DNA of 5,806 bases from Mageeibacillus sp. UBA5439. GTDB taxonomy: Bacteria > Bacillota > Clostridia > Saccharofermentanales > DTU023. Position numbers and translations under genes: made by a program. Below the pieces are notes generated by a model. That model was given only the letters and a program-made list of their open reading frames with translations, ran no database searches and was not told where the DNA came from. Location of the stretch: positions 35,333 through 41,138 of the forward strand of contig DIRJ01000043.1 of assembly GCA_002427505.1 (NCBI GenBank), read 5' to 3'. Below are positions 1-5,806 of the stretch, one piece after another; the stretch's first letter is position 1, and every line of letters starts with the position of its first letter.

Positions 1-50
1 GTTGTTTAAAGAGTAAGAGTCGGGCTGTTTGCTGGAAAATCACTAAAAAT

Positions 51-82
51 AAAAGGCGGAATGATCTAATCCCGCCTTTTTT
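51..82. terminator. Bidirectional intrinsic terminator
   Basis: A perfect 9-bp stem, AAAAGGCGG (51-59) against CCGCCTTTT (72-80), encloses a 12-nt loop. It is followed by TTTTTT on the plus strand. Read on the minus strand, the hairpin is followed by TTTT-A-TTTTT. It can therefore end transcription of a plus-strand gene lying left of the window and also of the minus-strand aldolase remnant, whose stop lies about 78 nt away. The layout suggests two originally convergent genes. The stem and T-tracts are visible; use in both directions is inferred. No gene end could be assigned with confidence in positions 1-50. Confidence 0.82.
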
Positions 83-157
83 AAATATTATGAAAGCTAC
101 TATTACTTGTTTTATCTTAATGAGTAAAAAAGTGCTCAAGAGAAGGGCGACAAAAAA

Positions 158-340
158 CTATACTAGCTCACTAAGCTTCCTCACTGCCTGATCAATGTCA
201 CTGCGATCGATGTCCTTGTGGGTGACCCAGCGCCATTCACCGTTAGCCTCCTGCCCGTTAATCAGAATCTCATCAGCTGCCAGCAGCCGGGGGAGCTATT
301 TCAGCAGCGCCGCATCCCTGCCAATTCTGAAGAAAACCAT
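158..340 (-). pseudogene. LtaE-like low-specificity L-threonine aldolase, C-terminal remnant
   Basis: On the minus strand, the frame from ATG at 340 to TAG at 158 encodes a 61-codon segment resembling the extreme C-terminus of PLP-dependent threonine aldolases (threonine/allo-threonine to glycine plus acetaldehyde). It shows MVFFRIG near the start, then ILING, then WRWVTHKDIDRSDIDQAV. This follows the order in E. coli LtaE as I recall it: NMLFVRVG, then VLINA, then VRLVTHLDVSRE. Codon 15 is an in-frame TAG (298-296), and a TGA directly precedes the ATG, so no larger product can be made. The catalytic PLP-binding domain, roughly the first 270-280 residues, is absent. Similarity stops abruptly at 340, where GC falls from about 58% (241-330) to about 26% (341-420). 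The codons are GC-rich at third positions, unlike the neighbouring operon, which hints at a foreign origin or an old deletion scar. The family call rests on motif recall and was not aligned. Confidence 0.68.
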
Positions 341-545
341 TCAAAATCTATAAATCAATTTTCATTAATAGTCTTACTCCAGCAAAGCCAAGACTGTAAA
401 TTACATTCATTTAAAAGTCTAATTCAGCTGGGAATACTTGACTACAAGCAAGTAAAAGAAAGACCCATGCTACAGGAACTATATTAAACAAATAAGGTGT
501 TTTAGCATAACGCATAACTCATCTAAGCCAAAGATCAATTACATG

Positions 546-572
546 TTGACATTCACAAGACGTAGTGATAAT
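546..572 (+). promoter_or_regulatory. Probable sigma-A promoter of the transporter operon
   Basis: A consensus -35 box, TTGACA (546-551), is followed after 15 nt by GATAAT (567-572), which matches five of six -10 bases. The spacing is 2 nt shorter than ideal, as often seen in promoters of modest or regulated strength. Transcription would start near 578-580, giving a leader of about 153 nt before the lipoprotein ATG. No better promoter was found closer to the gene. The boxes are visible; activity is inferred. Confidence 0.6.
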
Positions 573-576
573 TTAA

Positions 577-596
577 GGATACCGTCGACGGTATCC
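577..596. promoter_or_regulatory. Perfect 20-bp palindromic operator candidate
   Basis: The half-site GGATACCGTC is followed directly by its exact reverse complement, with no spacer and no mismatch; the dyad axis falls on a central CpG. It begins 5 nt after the -10 box and covers the predicted transcription start, the classic place for a repressor to block initiation. A homodimeric helix-turn-helix regulator (LacI, GntR or TetR type) is the likely binder, but no regulator gene lies in the window and the family cannot be decided. As RNA the palindrome would also form a hairpin at the 5' end of the transcript; there is no T-tract, so it is not a terminator. Confidence 0.65.
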
Positions 597-732
597 GAAG
601 AAGACGGATGTAGCTGTCGATAGTATATAGAATTGCTAAAAGTTATCGATATTGACCCACTGACAGAGATCTTAGTAAGGCAACTACGGGTTAAAAGAAC
701 CTGAGATAATACACAAAGCTAAGGAGACAAAA

Positions 733-1779
733 ATGAAGAAATTCGTAGCGATTCTTATCAGCACGTTTTTGCTATTTGCACTTGTTGCATGTGGTGGAAA
801 CAAGGAACCTACAACATCAGGTGAACCTACAGAAACGGGAGAAGGCAAATTAAAAGTTGCTCTGATCCTTCCAGGTTCTCTAAATGATGGTGGGTGGAAC
901 GCAAATGCATATGCGGGGCTCAAAGTTCTTGAAGAAGAAGGTTACAGAGTTGCCTTTACAGAAAGCGTAGAGATATCGGCAATTGAAGAAGCTTTTCGTA
1001 ATTATGCTTCAGCCGGGTACGATCTTGTGATCGGCCATGGATTTGAATTTGGTGAGCCTGCAATGCGTGTAGCTCCGGAGTTCAAAGATGTTAATTTCTT
1101 TGTCTCAGGGAAAATGCCTGATGGAGTTGAAGCTGAAGATTTACCCGCTAATGTCGGTTTCATGGACATGAAAGAATATGAAGCAGCATATATGGCCGGT
1201 ATTGTCGCAGGTGGAATGACAGAATCCAACATTATCGGTTATGTAGCAGGTCTTGAGATCCCTGTCCAGTTGTCAAACATGGCTGCCTTTGTTGAGGGAG
1301 TTAAGGTTTCCAACTCAGAAGCAAAAATTTACGGCGTTGTTGCTGGAACTTTCGAAGATCCTGCGAAAGGTCAGGAAGCTGCAAATGCACAGATTGATAT
1401 GGGAGCAGACATCATTTGTCAGACAGCAGACAGTACAGGTATGGGAGCTGTTCAGGCTTGTATTGAAAAAAATGTAAAAATTATTGGCTACGGCGCAGAT
1501 CAATATGAAATTGCACCGGAACTCATGATTACTTCTATTGTTACAGATAATAAAAATGCAGTTATTAAGCAAGCTGAAAGAATTAATGAAAACAGCTTTG
1601 GCGGACTGTGGGAACCAGGTGTTGTTGAAGGTGTTTGCTTTATAACTCCTTTCCACAATTTCGAAGACAAAATTCCTCAAAACATCAAAGATATGTTAGA
1701 TCAGGCTGCAGCAGACATTGCCAGCGGAGAGCTTGTAGTCCCCTATATCCTTGAAAGAATAGATAACAAATTAGAGTAG
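733..1779 (+). CDS. BMP-family substrate-binding lipoprotein of an ABC importer
   Basis: This is the extracytoplasmic receptor that captures the ligand and hands it to the permease pair encoded downstream. The 348-residue protein starts with a lipoprotein signal peptide: MKK, a hydrophobic stretch to about residue 16, then lipobox LVAC with Cys20 as the lipidation site. A Gly/Thr/Glu-rich linker follows to about residue 38. The mature part has BMP (BmpA/PnrA/Med) family features: the first strand and ligand loop with NDGGWN (51-56) and AYAGL, GHGFEF (100-105), EAAYMAGIVA (149-158), and a later GAD...ADSTGMGA...GYGADQ region. Length is normal for the family. The start is set by TAAGGAGA (720-727), 5 nt before the ATG. 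Classic nucleoside receptors usually carry D-x-SFN where this protein has DGGWN, so the ligand may differ from a plain purine nucleoside. It is the first gene of the operon, 67 nt before the ATPase gene. The family is secure; the ligand is unknown. Confidence 0.93.
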   Translation: MKKFVAILISTFLLFALVACGGNKEPTTSGEPTETGEGKLKVALILPGSLNDGGWNANAYAGLKVLEEEGYRVAFTESVEISAIEEAFRNYASAGYDLVIGHGFEFGEPAMRVAPEFKDVNFFVSGKMPDGVEAEDLPANVGFMDMKEYEAAYMAGIVAGGMTESNIIGYVAGLEIPVQLSNMAAFVEGVKVSNSEAKIYGVVAGTFEDPAKGQEAANAQIDMGADIICQTADSTGMGAVQACIEKNVKIIGYGADQYEIAPELMITSIVTDNKNAVIKQAERINENSFGGLWEPGVVEGVCFITPFHNFEDKIPQNIKDMLDQAAADIASGELVVPYILERIDNKLE

Positions 1780-1846
1780 TTTTCACAAGTCTATTGCCAA
1801 AAGGAAAGAAGAGGAAGTAAGCGAGTTTATAGGAAGGCAGAGATAA

Positions 1847-3391
1847 ATGGAAAGCAGTGTTCCAGTACTTGAGATGAAGCACATTACAAAATCATTCGAT
1901 GGAAAACTTGCCAATGACAATATTTCCCTAGTTGTAAATGAGGGAGAAATTGTAGCTTTGCTCGGAGAAAACGGAGCCGGGAAAAGCACATTGATGAATG
2001 TGTTGTTTGGTCTCTACAAAGCTGATTCAGGCGAAATCTTCATTGACGGAGAAAAGGCAAATATTGAATCACCTTTAGACGCAATTGAAGCAGGCATAGG
2101 CATGGTTCATCAGCACTTTATGCTCGTCTCTGCCTTTAGTACTTATGAAAACATCGCCCTCAGCATCGCAGGCCACCAAAATGGCATTATCGACAGCAAA
2201 ACGCTGAGGGCGCAAATAGCAAAACGATCAGAACAATATGATCTGAATGTTCCTGTGGATATGATTACTGAAGATCTTTCAGTTGGAATGCAGCAACAGG
2301 TAGAAATACTTAAGGCCTTGTTCCGTGACTGTAAAATACTTGTATTGGATGAGCCAACGGGAGTGCTCAATGAACAGGAAAAAACAAAATTATTTGAATC
2401 TCTGAAAAGTATGAAGAAGGCAGGCATGTCAATTATCTTCATTTCCCACAAACTTGATGAAGTTCTGGAGATAAGTGACAAGGTTGTAATTCTTAGCCAG
2501 GGTAAGCGTGTTGATACAGTTAAGACAAGTGAAACCACAAAAGAAGATCTTGCCAAAAGAATGGTAGGCCGAGATGTAGTTTTCAGTATCAGCAAAGAAG
2601 AACATCTAGATCTTAAAGAAAAAGAGATAGTGCTGGAACTTAAGAATCTAAATGTTGAGGGCAGAAGACTGGCCTCAACCATTAAAGATTTGTCACTAAC
2701 TGTCCATAAGGGAGAAATTTTCGGAATTGCCGGCGTAGATGGAAATGGTCAGTCGGAATTGATTGAAGCAATATCAGGACTGAGGCATATTTCCAGCGGT
2801 GGTATTTGGCTGGATGGAAGTGATGTAACAAACGCCAAAGTCCAGGATGTCAAGTGTAAAGGCTTGAGCTTAATTCCGGAAGATCGACGTGGCGTAGGAA
2901 CTGTCGGAACGTATAATCTTGATCAGAATATTTTGTTGCGCTGTTGTGAGCTGGAAAAATTCCACAAAAGTGCCGGCAGAATAAACCAATCGAAATTGCA
3001 TGAAAATAGCGACGAGCTGATCGAAGAATTCGATATCAGAATACCCAATAGGAATATGCCTGTTGGGCAACTATCTGGCGGAAACATTCAAAAGGTTATT
3101 CTCGCCCGAGAAATTTCCTCAGAACCGTCAGTACTTCTTTGTATGCATCCAACCCGAGGACTGGATGTTGGAGCGATTGAATTTGTACGGGCCAGATTAG
3201 TTGAGTTAGCGGACCAGGGCTGTGGCATTGTTCTTGTTTCTACGGAATTGGAAGAAATTATCTTTCTGGCTGACAGAATGGCTGTAATGTCAAATGGCCG
3301 GCTATCCAAACCTTTCGCTCCACACGAGCGCAGCACTGAAGAAATAGGTCTGCTTTTGGGTGGCATTGAAAGTGAGGGAGCTAATGAATAA
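1847..3391 (+). CDS. ABC importer ATPase with two nucleotide-binding domains (NupO/YufO/RfuB-like)
   Basis: This cytoplasmic energy unit has two fused ABC domains, 514 residues in all, the usual arrangement and length for BMP, ribose and riboflavin-type importers. Domain 1 is complete: Walker A GENGAGKST (40-48), Q-loop Gln89 in MVHQH, signature LSVGMQQ (144-150), Walker B ILVLDEPT (164-171) with catalytic Glu169, and switch His201 in ISHK. Domain 2 is degenerate, as is normal in this family: GVDGNGQSE (296-304) lacks the Walker A Lys-Ser/Thr, LSGGN (409-413) is kept, the Walker B region reads LCMHPTRGLDVGA (431-443), and STELEE replaces the switch His. One catalytic and one structural site are therefore expected. 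AGGAAGG (1831-1837) lies 9 nt before the chosen ATG; a later in-frame ATG (codon 10) has no SD. The gene end overlaps the permease start by 8 nt. The 67-nt gap to the lipoprotein gene has no obvious terminator, so co-transcription is likely. Confidence 0.95.
   Translation: MESSVPVLEMKHITKSFDGKLANDNISLVVNEGEIVALLGENGAGKSTLMNVLFGLYKADSGEIFIDGEKANIESPLDAIEAGIGMVHQHFMLVSAFSTYENIALSIAGHQNGIIDSKTLRAQIAKRSEQYDLNVPVDMITEDLSVGMQQQVEILKALFRDCKILVLDEPTGVLNEQEKTKLFESLKSMKKAGMSIIFISHKLDEVLEISDKVVILSQGKRVDTVKTSETTKEDLAKRMVGRDVVFSISKEEHLDLKEKEIVLELKNLNVEGRRLASTIKDLSLTVHKGEIFGIAGVDGNGQSELIEAISGLRHISSGGIWLDGSDVTNAKVQDVKCKGLSLIPEDRRGVGTVGTYNLDQNILLRCCELEKFHKSAGRINQSKLHENSDELIEEFDIRIPNRNMPVGQLSGGNIQKVILAREISSEPSVLLCMHPTRGLDVGAIEFVRARLVELADQGCGIVLVSTELEEIIFLADRMAVMSNGRLSKPFAPHERSTEEIGLLLGGIESEGANE
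3374..3386 (+). promoter_or_regulatory. Shine-Dalgarno and coupled start that fix the first permease's N-terminus
   Basis: GAGGGAG (3374-3380) sits just before the ATG at 3384, inside the last codons of the ATPase gene. It supports ATG 3384 over the in-frame GTG at 3360, which has no SD and would add eight polar or charged residues (VRE among them) unlike a permease start. The spacing of 3 nt is short, so initiation probably depends on ribosomes terminating at the overlapping TAA (3389-3391), that is, translational coupling. Confidence 0.6.
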
Positions 3392-4463
3392 CAGCATTAA
3401 ACAAAAAACAAATGTAGAAAGCCTAAAAGAAAAAATAGTAAACCTGTTGTTGGCAGTTCTTATGGCGATAATTATAAGTGTTATTTTTATTCTTGCCTTG
3501 GGCGAGAATCCACTAGATGTTTTTGCACAGATTGGGCGAGGAGCTTTCAGATCGACTAGCTCAGTCTTGGAAATTCTGGCCAAGGCTACGCCAATTATTA
3601 CAATAGGTCTTGGAATTTGTGTAGCCTCCTCCGCCGGCATGACTAATCTTGGCGGTGACGGCCAATTCTATATGGGAGCAATCTCTTCAGTGGTTGTTGG
3701 TCTCTACGTGAATGCCCCACCAGTAGTTATATGGTTAATAGCAATTCTTGTTTCAATCCTGGCCGGGGGTGTCTGGGGTGGAATAGCGGGTTTATTACGT
3801 TCAACTTTAGGAACGAGTGAAGTAATCATCACGATAATGATGAATTATATAGCTCTCTATTTGGTGGGCTTCCTTATTTCCAATCCACTTCAGGCACCTG
3901 GCGGTATTCCGCAAACAAAAGCATTAGATAGCTATCTGCATTTTCCTAAGCTGATGACAGGTTCCAGAGCACATTGGGGAATCCTTCTTGTTGCGGTATT
4001 AGCAATCGCTGTTTCTTTTGTAATGACGAAAACTATCTTTGGTTTCAAATTATCAACTATAGGGCGTTCGCCAAAAGCGGCAAAGTATGGCGGAATTCAA
4101 ACCAATAAGCTATCTACTATCTCCTTGTTTATCGCGGGAGCCTTTGCTGGCTTGGCGGGGATGATTGAAGTATATGGTACTTACTATCGAGTACTGGAAG
4201 GAATCACTTCCAGCTTCGGTTTTACTGCCGTGATGATTGCGATTCTTGCAAATAATAAAGCATTTGGTGTCATAGCCGGAAGCTTGCTGTTAAGTACTCT
4301 TACTGTTGGTGTGAATGCAATGCAGATTGAAGTCGATGTCCCGACCAGCATAGTTACAGTTATCCAAAGTGTTGTTGTTTTCAGCTTTCTGGTTATGCCC
4401 GCTATCCGTAAGAATTTTACCGGTTCACGTCTGGCCAGACGTGAAGCTAAGCTAACAGAGTAA
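3384..4463 (+). CDS. BMP-type ABC importer permease 1 (NupP/YufP-like, BPD_transp_2 family)
   Basis: This integral membrane subunit forms one half of the translocation channel with the next gene's product. With the ATG at 3384 it has 359 residues: a charged N-tail, a first membrane helix at about 20-39, then many hydrophobic segments. Family landmarks are AGMTNLGGDGQFYMGA (84-99), corresponding to the usual G..N.G.EGQ..GA motif; GTSEVIITIMMNYIA (143-157); and a coupling loop GFKLSTIGRSPKAAKYGGI (220-238) that contacts the ATPase, followed by GAFAGLAG. The C-tail is basic (RLARREAK). An upstream GTG (3360) would give 367 residues but lacks an SD. It overlaps the ATPase gene by 8 nt, and its stop (4461-4463) lies 9 nt before the next gene, so the subunits are probably made in balanced amounts. 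The larger of the two permeases corresponds to NupP/YufP by length and order. Confidence 0.93.
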   Translation: MNNSIKQKTNVESLKEKIVNLLLAVLMAIIISVIFILALGENPLDVFAQIGRGAFRSTSSVLEILAKATPIITIGLGICVASSAGMTNLGGDGQFYMGAISSVVVGLYVNAPPVVIWLIAILVSILAGGVWGGIAGLLRSTLGTSEVIITIMMNYIALYLVGFLISNPLQAPGGIPQTKALDSYLHFPKLMTGSRAHWGILLVAVLAIAVSFVMTKTIFGFKLSTIGRSPKAAKYGGIQTNKLSTISLFIAGAFAGLAGMIEVYGTYYRVLEGITSSFGFTAVMIAILANNKAFGVIAGSLLLSTLTVGVNAMQIEVDVPTSIVTVIQSVVVFSFLVMPAIRKNFTGSRLARREAKLTE

Positions 4464-4472
4464 GGAGACCAT

Positions 4473-5429
4473 ATGTCAACTATTTTTACACCAGCATTTA
4501 TTGTTTCCTTGTTAGCAGCGGGTGTCAGGATGTCTATTCCTTTGATGCTGCCGGCAGTAGGCGAGATTTATGCTGAAAGATCAGGCATCATGAATATCAA
4601 TCTTGAAGGCCAGATGTTGATGGGGGCATTCTTTTCATTCGTCGTAGGGCATTATACCGGTAGCGTAATTCTGGCACTTCTTGCAGGTGCACTTGCCGGC
4701 ATGCTACAGGCTTTGTTAATGGCAACTGCATGCATCAGATGGAAGGGTCAACATGTTGTTGTTGGCATAGTGCTTAATATGTTTGCCCTTGGTTTTACTA
4801 GTTTTTGGTATAGAGTAGTTTTTGGTGTTACTGTTGCTCCCCCGACAGCTGATGTTAGCGGAGGAGCTACAACTGCGATTCCAGGCTTGTCCCAAATTCC
4901 CATTATTGGCGATATTCTCTTTAATCAGCATTTTCTCTTTTATATAGCTATAGCAGTGACCATCGTTTCAGCATTTATCTTGAATAGAACCTTCTTTGGC
5001 TTCAAAGTCAAGTCAGCAGGAGAAAATCCCAGAGCAGCAGAGACAATGGGGGTAAATGTATCACGAACCCGCTATCTCTCAATGATGATTTGTGGTGCTT
5101 TGGCAGGCCTGGGCGGTTCATTTTTATCCGTAATCTCTCTTAACAGATTTGTTGACAATATTACTGCAAGTCGTGGCTTCATAGCTTTAGCTCTAGTAAT
5201 TTTTGGCAGATGGAATCCTATTGCGGTTTTCTTCAGTTCCCTATTGTTTGGTACAGCGGATGCGCTGCAATTGCGCCTTCAGGCAGTGGGCCTGGAAGTT
5301 CCTTTTCACCTTATGCTGATGCTGCCATACCTCTTAACAGTAATAGTAATGATTGCAACTTCAAAAAAATCCAAAGCGCCCGCTGCTCTAGGCAGCAACT
5401 ATGAACGCGAAAAGGTTTTAGAGAAGTGA
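4473..5429 (+). CDS. BMP-type ABC importer permease 2 (NupQ/YufQ-like, BPD_transp_2 family)
   Basis: This is the second channel-forming membrane subunit, 318 residues, shorter than its partner as usual for the NupQ/YufQ/RfuD type. It opens with a hydrophobic N-terminus followed by the hallmark ERSGIMNINLEGQMLMGA (35-52). Several membrane segments follow, then a loop rich in Pro, Gly and Thr at about 120-147 that is probably extracytoplasmic. The ATPase-contact loop is GFKVKSAGENPRAAETMGV (176-194), followed by GALAGLGG (208-215). The C-terminal tail is charged. AAGGAGA begins within the preceding permease's TAA stop, and AGGAG lies 5 nt before the ATG at 4473, which fixes this start. After the stop there are 98 nt with no convincing terminator before the amidohydrolase, so read-through into that gene is expected. 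Confidence 0.94.
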   Translation: MSTIFTPAFIVSLLAAGVRMSIPLMLPAVGEIYAERSGIMNINLEGQMLMGAFFSFVVGHYTGSVILALLAGALAGMLQALLMATACIRWKGQHVVVGIVLNMFALGFTSFWYRVVFGVTVAPPTADVSGGATTAIPGLSQIPIIGDILFNQHFLFYIAIAVTIVSAFILNRTFFGFKVKSAGENPRAAETMGVNVSRTRYLSMMICGALAGLGGSFLSVISLNRFVDNITASRGFIALALVIFGRWNPIAVFFSSLLFGTADALQLRLQAVGLEVPFHLMLMLPYLLTVIVMIATSKKSKAPAALGSNYEREKVLEK

Positions 5430-5516
5430 GCATTGTCACCGCTACAGCAGATACGTTCGGCGTGTTTTCGAGTGTCTCTGATTTGAATAGCAACAAAGTA
5501 TCAAGATAAAATTAAT

Positions 5517-5523
5517 AGGAGGT
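5517..5523 (+). promoter_or_regulatory. Strong ribosome binding site of the amidohydrolase gene
   Basis: AGGAGGT, a near-perfect anti-16S match, ends 4 nt before the ATG at 5528. It fixes that start and suggests strong translation independent of the upstream permease gene, which ends 98 nt earlier. Confidence 0.8.
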
Positions 5524-5527
5524 TCAG

Positions 5528-5806
5528 ATGAACAATAATTTGGTACTAAAAAACATTGATAAAATCATTAGCGGAGATCTTGAGAAAGGCGTTCTTGAAG
5601 GCGATACAATCGTCGTGAGAGACGGCTTTATCAAGGAAATAGGTTTCTATGACGCTGTTGACAAAAGTGATATCGAGCTTGAAGTCGATGTCGATGGTCA
5701 ATGTGTCGCTCCAGGCTTCATTGATTGTCATGTGCACAACACGCTCGATGATTACGCGCCACAACGAGGTGCGGTTGGCCTATATGCCGATGCACTTTAT
5801 GGTGGA
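5528..5806 (+). CDS. Enamidase-like amidohydrolase, N-terminal part (runs off the window)
   Basis: The first 93 codons are open to the window edge. The product is a metal-dependent amidohydrolase-superfamily enzyme acting on C-N bonds of cyclic amides or enamides in the cytoplasm. Visible are the N-terminal beta-sandwich start (LVLKNIDKIISGD, 5-17; DTIVVRDGFIKEIG, 26-39), then VAPGFIDCHVH (60-70) with metal ligands His68 and His70 on strand 1 of the barrel, then DYAP (75-78) and ALYGG (89-93). From memory, this order closely follows Eubacterium barkeri enamidase (Ena), which hydrolyses 1,4,5,6-tetrahydro-6-oxonicotinate in nicotinate fermentation: KNI.KI.SGD, DTIVV.DG, THVH, DYAP, AL.GG. Generic dihydroorotase, hydantoinase or imidazolonepropionase members do not usually share KIISGD and DYAP. 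The full protein should be about 380-400 residues. The remaining metal ligands and substrate residues lie outside the window, so the exact substrate is open. Its place after the permeases suggests it processes what the transporter imports. Confidence 0.85.
   Translation, partial: MNNNLVLKNIDKIISGDLEKGVLEGDTIVVRDGFIKEIGFYDAVDKSDIELEVDVDGQCVAPGFIDCHVHNTLDDYAPQRGAVGLYADALYGG

Larger units (their letters stand above)
341..732. other. Non-coding regulatory region upstream of the transporter operon
   Basis: No credible gene lies in these 392 bases. The left part (341-545) is very AT-rich and seems empty apart from a weak inverted repeat, AGTCTT (370-375) with AAGACT (390-395), which has no T-tract. 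The right part holds the promoter (546-572), the 20-bp palindrome (577-596), a possible leader hairpin (615-651) and the SD of the lipoprotein gene (721-727). I looked for purine (guanine/adenine), TPP and T-box riboswitch signatures and found no complete match. Confidence 0.6.

Noticed and set aside
370..395. Inverted repeat AGTCTT / AAGACT as a terminator
   Set aside because: The stem is only 6 bp with a 14-nt loop and no T-tract follows on either strand.
218..487. Plus-strand open frame of 89 codons left of the promoter
   Set aside because: Its first part is antisense to the threonine aldolase remnant and its second part crosses AT-rich DNA with a completely different composition. It has no SD and no recognisable domain.
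690..715. GAACCTGAGATAATAC resembling part of a TPP riboswitch
   Set aside because: Only a fragment similar to the 3' thi-box is present. The GGGG/CTGAGA 5' half with its paired stem is missing, so this looks like chance similarity.
2143..2682. Minus-strand open frame of 179 codons within the ATPase gene
   Set aside because: It lies wholly opposite a clearly conserved ABC ATPase region, is rich in Ser and Leu as expected for an antisense shadow, and shows no domain of its own.
3360..3383. Upstream GTG start for permease 1, adding eight residues
   Set aside because: It has no SD and the added residues are not conserved-looking; the ATG at 3384 has GAGGGAG just upstream and a coupling overlap with the ATPase stop.
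5423..5450. Possible terminator after permease 2
   Set aside because: Only a 4-bp GTGA/TCAC stem can be drawn and no T-run follows, so the amidohydrolase is treated as part of the same operon.
5483..5512. Possible promoter (TTGAAT, 18 nt, TAAAAT) before the amidohydrolase gene
   Set aside because: Transcription would start near 5519, inside the Shine-Dalgarno sequence, which would cut the ribosome binding site. The base match is moderate in AT-rich DNA, so read-through from the operon promoter is preferred.
5546..5764. Minus-strand open frame of 72 codons opposite the amidohydrolase start
   Set aside because: The plus strand has a strong SD and conserved enamidase motifs through this stretch; the reverse frame shows no recognisable feature.

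Overview
The window carries one plus-strand operon for a BMP-family (BmpA/PnrA/Nup-type) ABC importer. It is followed by the start of an amidohydrolase gene whose N-terminus looks like the enamidase of nicotinate-fermenting clostridia. Moderate to low GC, strong AGGAG-type ribosome binding sites, a lipobox signal peptide and tight gene packing suggest a low-GC Gram-positive anaerobe (Clostridia or a related Firmicutes lineage). That assignment is inference from style; there is no rRNA or other phylogenetic marker here.

Layout. Positions 1-160 hold a hairpin terminator with T-tracts on both sides (51-82), which separates an unseen left-hand gene from what follows. On the minus strand, 340-158 is a decayed C-terminal piece of a low-specificity L-threonine aldolase (LtaE-like), interrupted by an in-frame TAG and missing everything upstream. 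Its GC content is far above that of the AT-rich DNA next to it. Positions 341-732 are non-coding. They hold a probable sigma-A promoter (TTGACA at 546-551, GATAAT at 567-572), a perfect 20-bp palindrome (577-596) over the expected transcription start, and a leader of about 150 nt.

The operon then reads: substrate-binding lipoprotein (733-1779), double-domain ATPase (1847-3391), first permease (3384-4463, overlapping the ATPase gene by 8 nt), second permease (4473-5429, its SD starting in the previous stop codon), and the enamidase-like amidohydrolase (5528 to beyond the window end).

Working together: the lipoprotein captures a small ligand outside the membrane, the two permeases form the channel, and the ATPase drives import. 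The BMP family is best known for purine nucleosides, with riboflavin as another known ligand class. The cytoplasmic amidohydrolase next door would open or hydrolyse a cyclic amide or enamide. The inferred theme is uptake and catabolism of an N-heterocycle under control of a dedicated regulator that binds the palindrome. The ligand itself cannot be read from the sequence.
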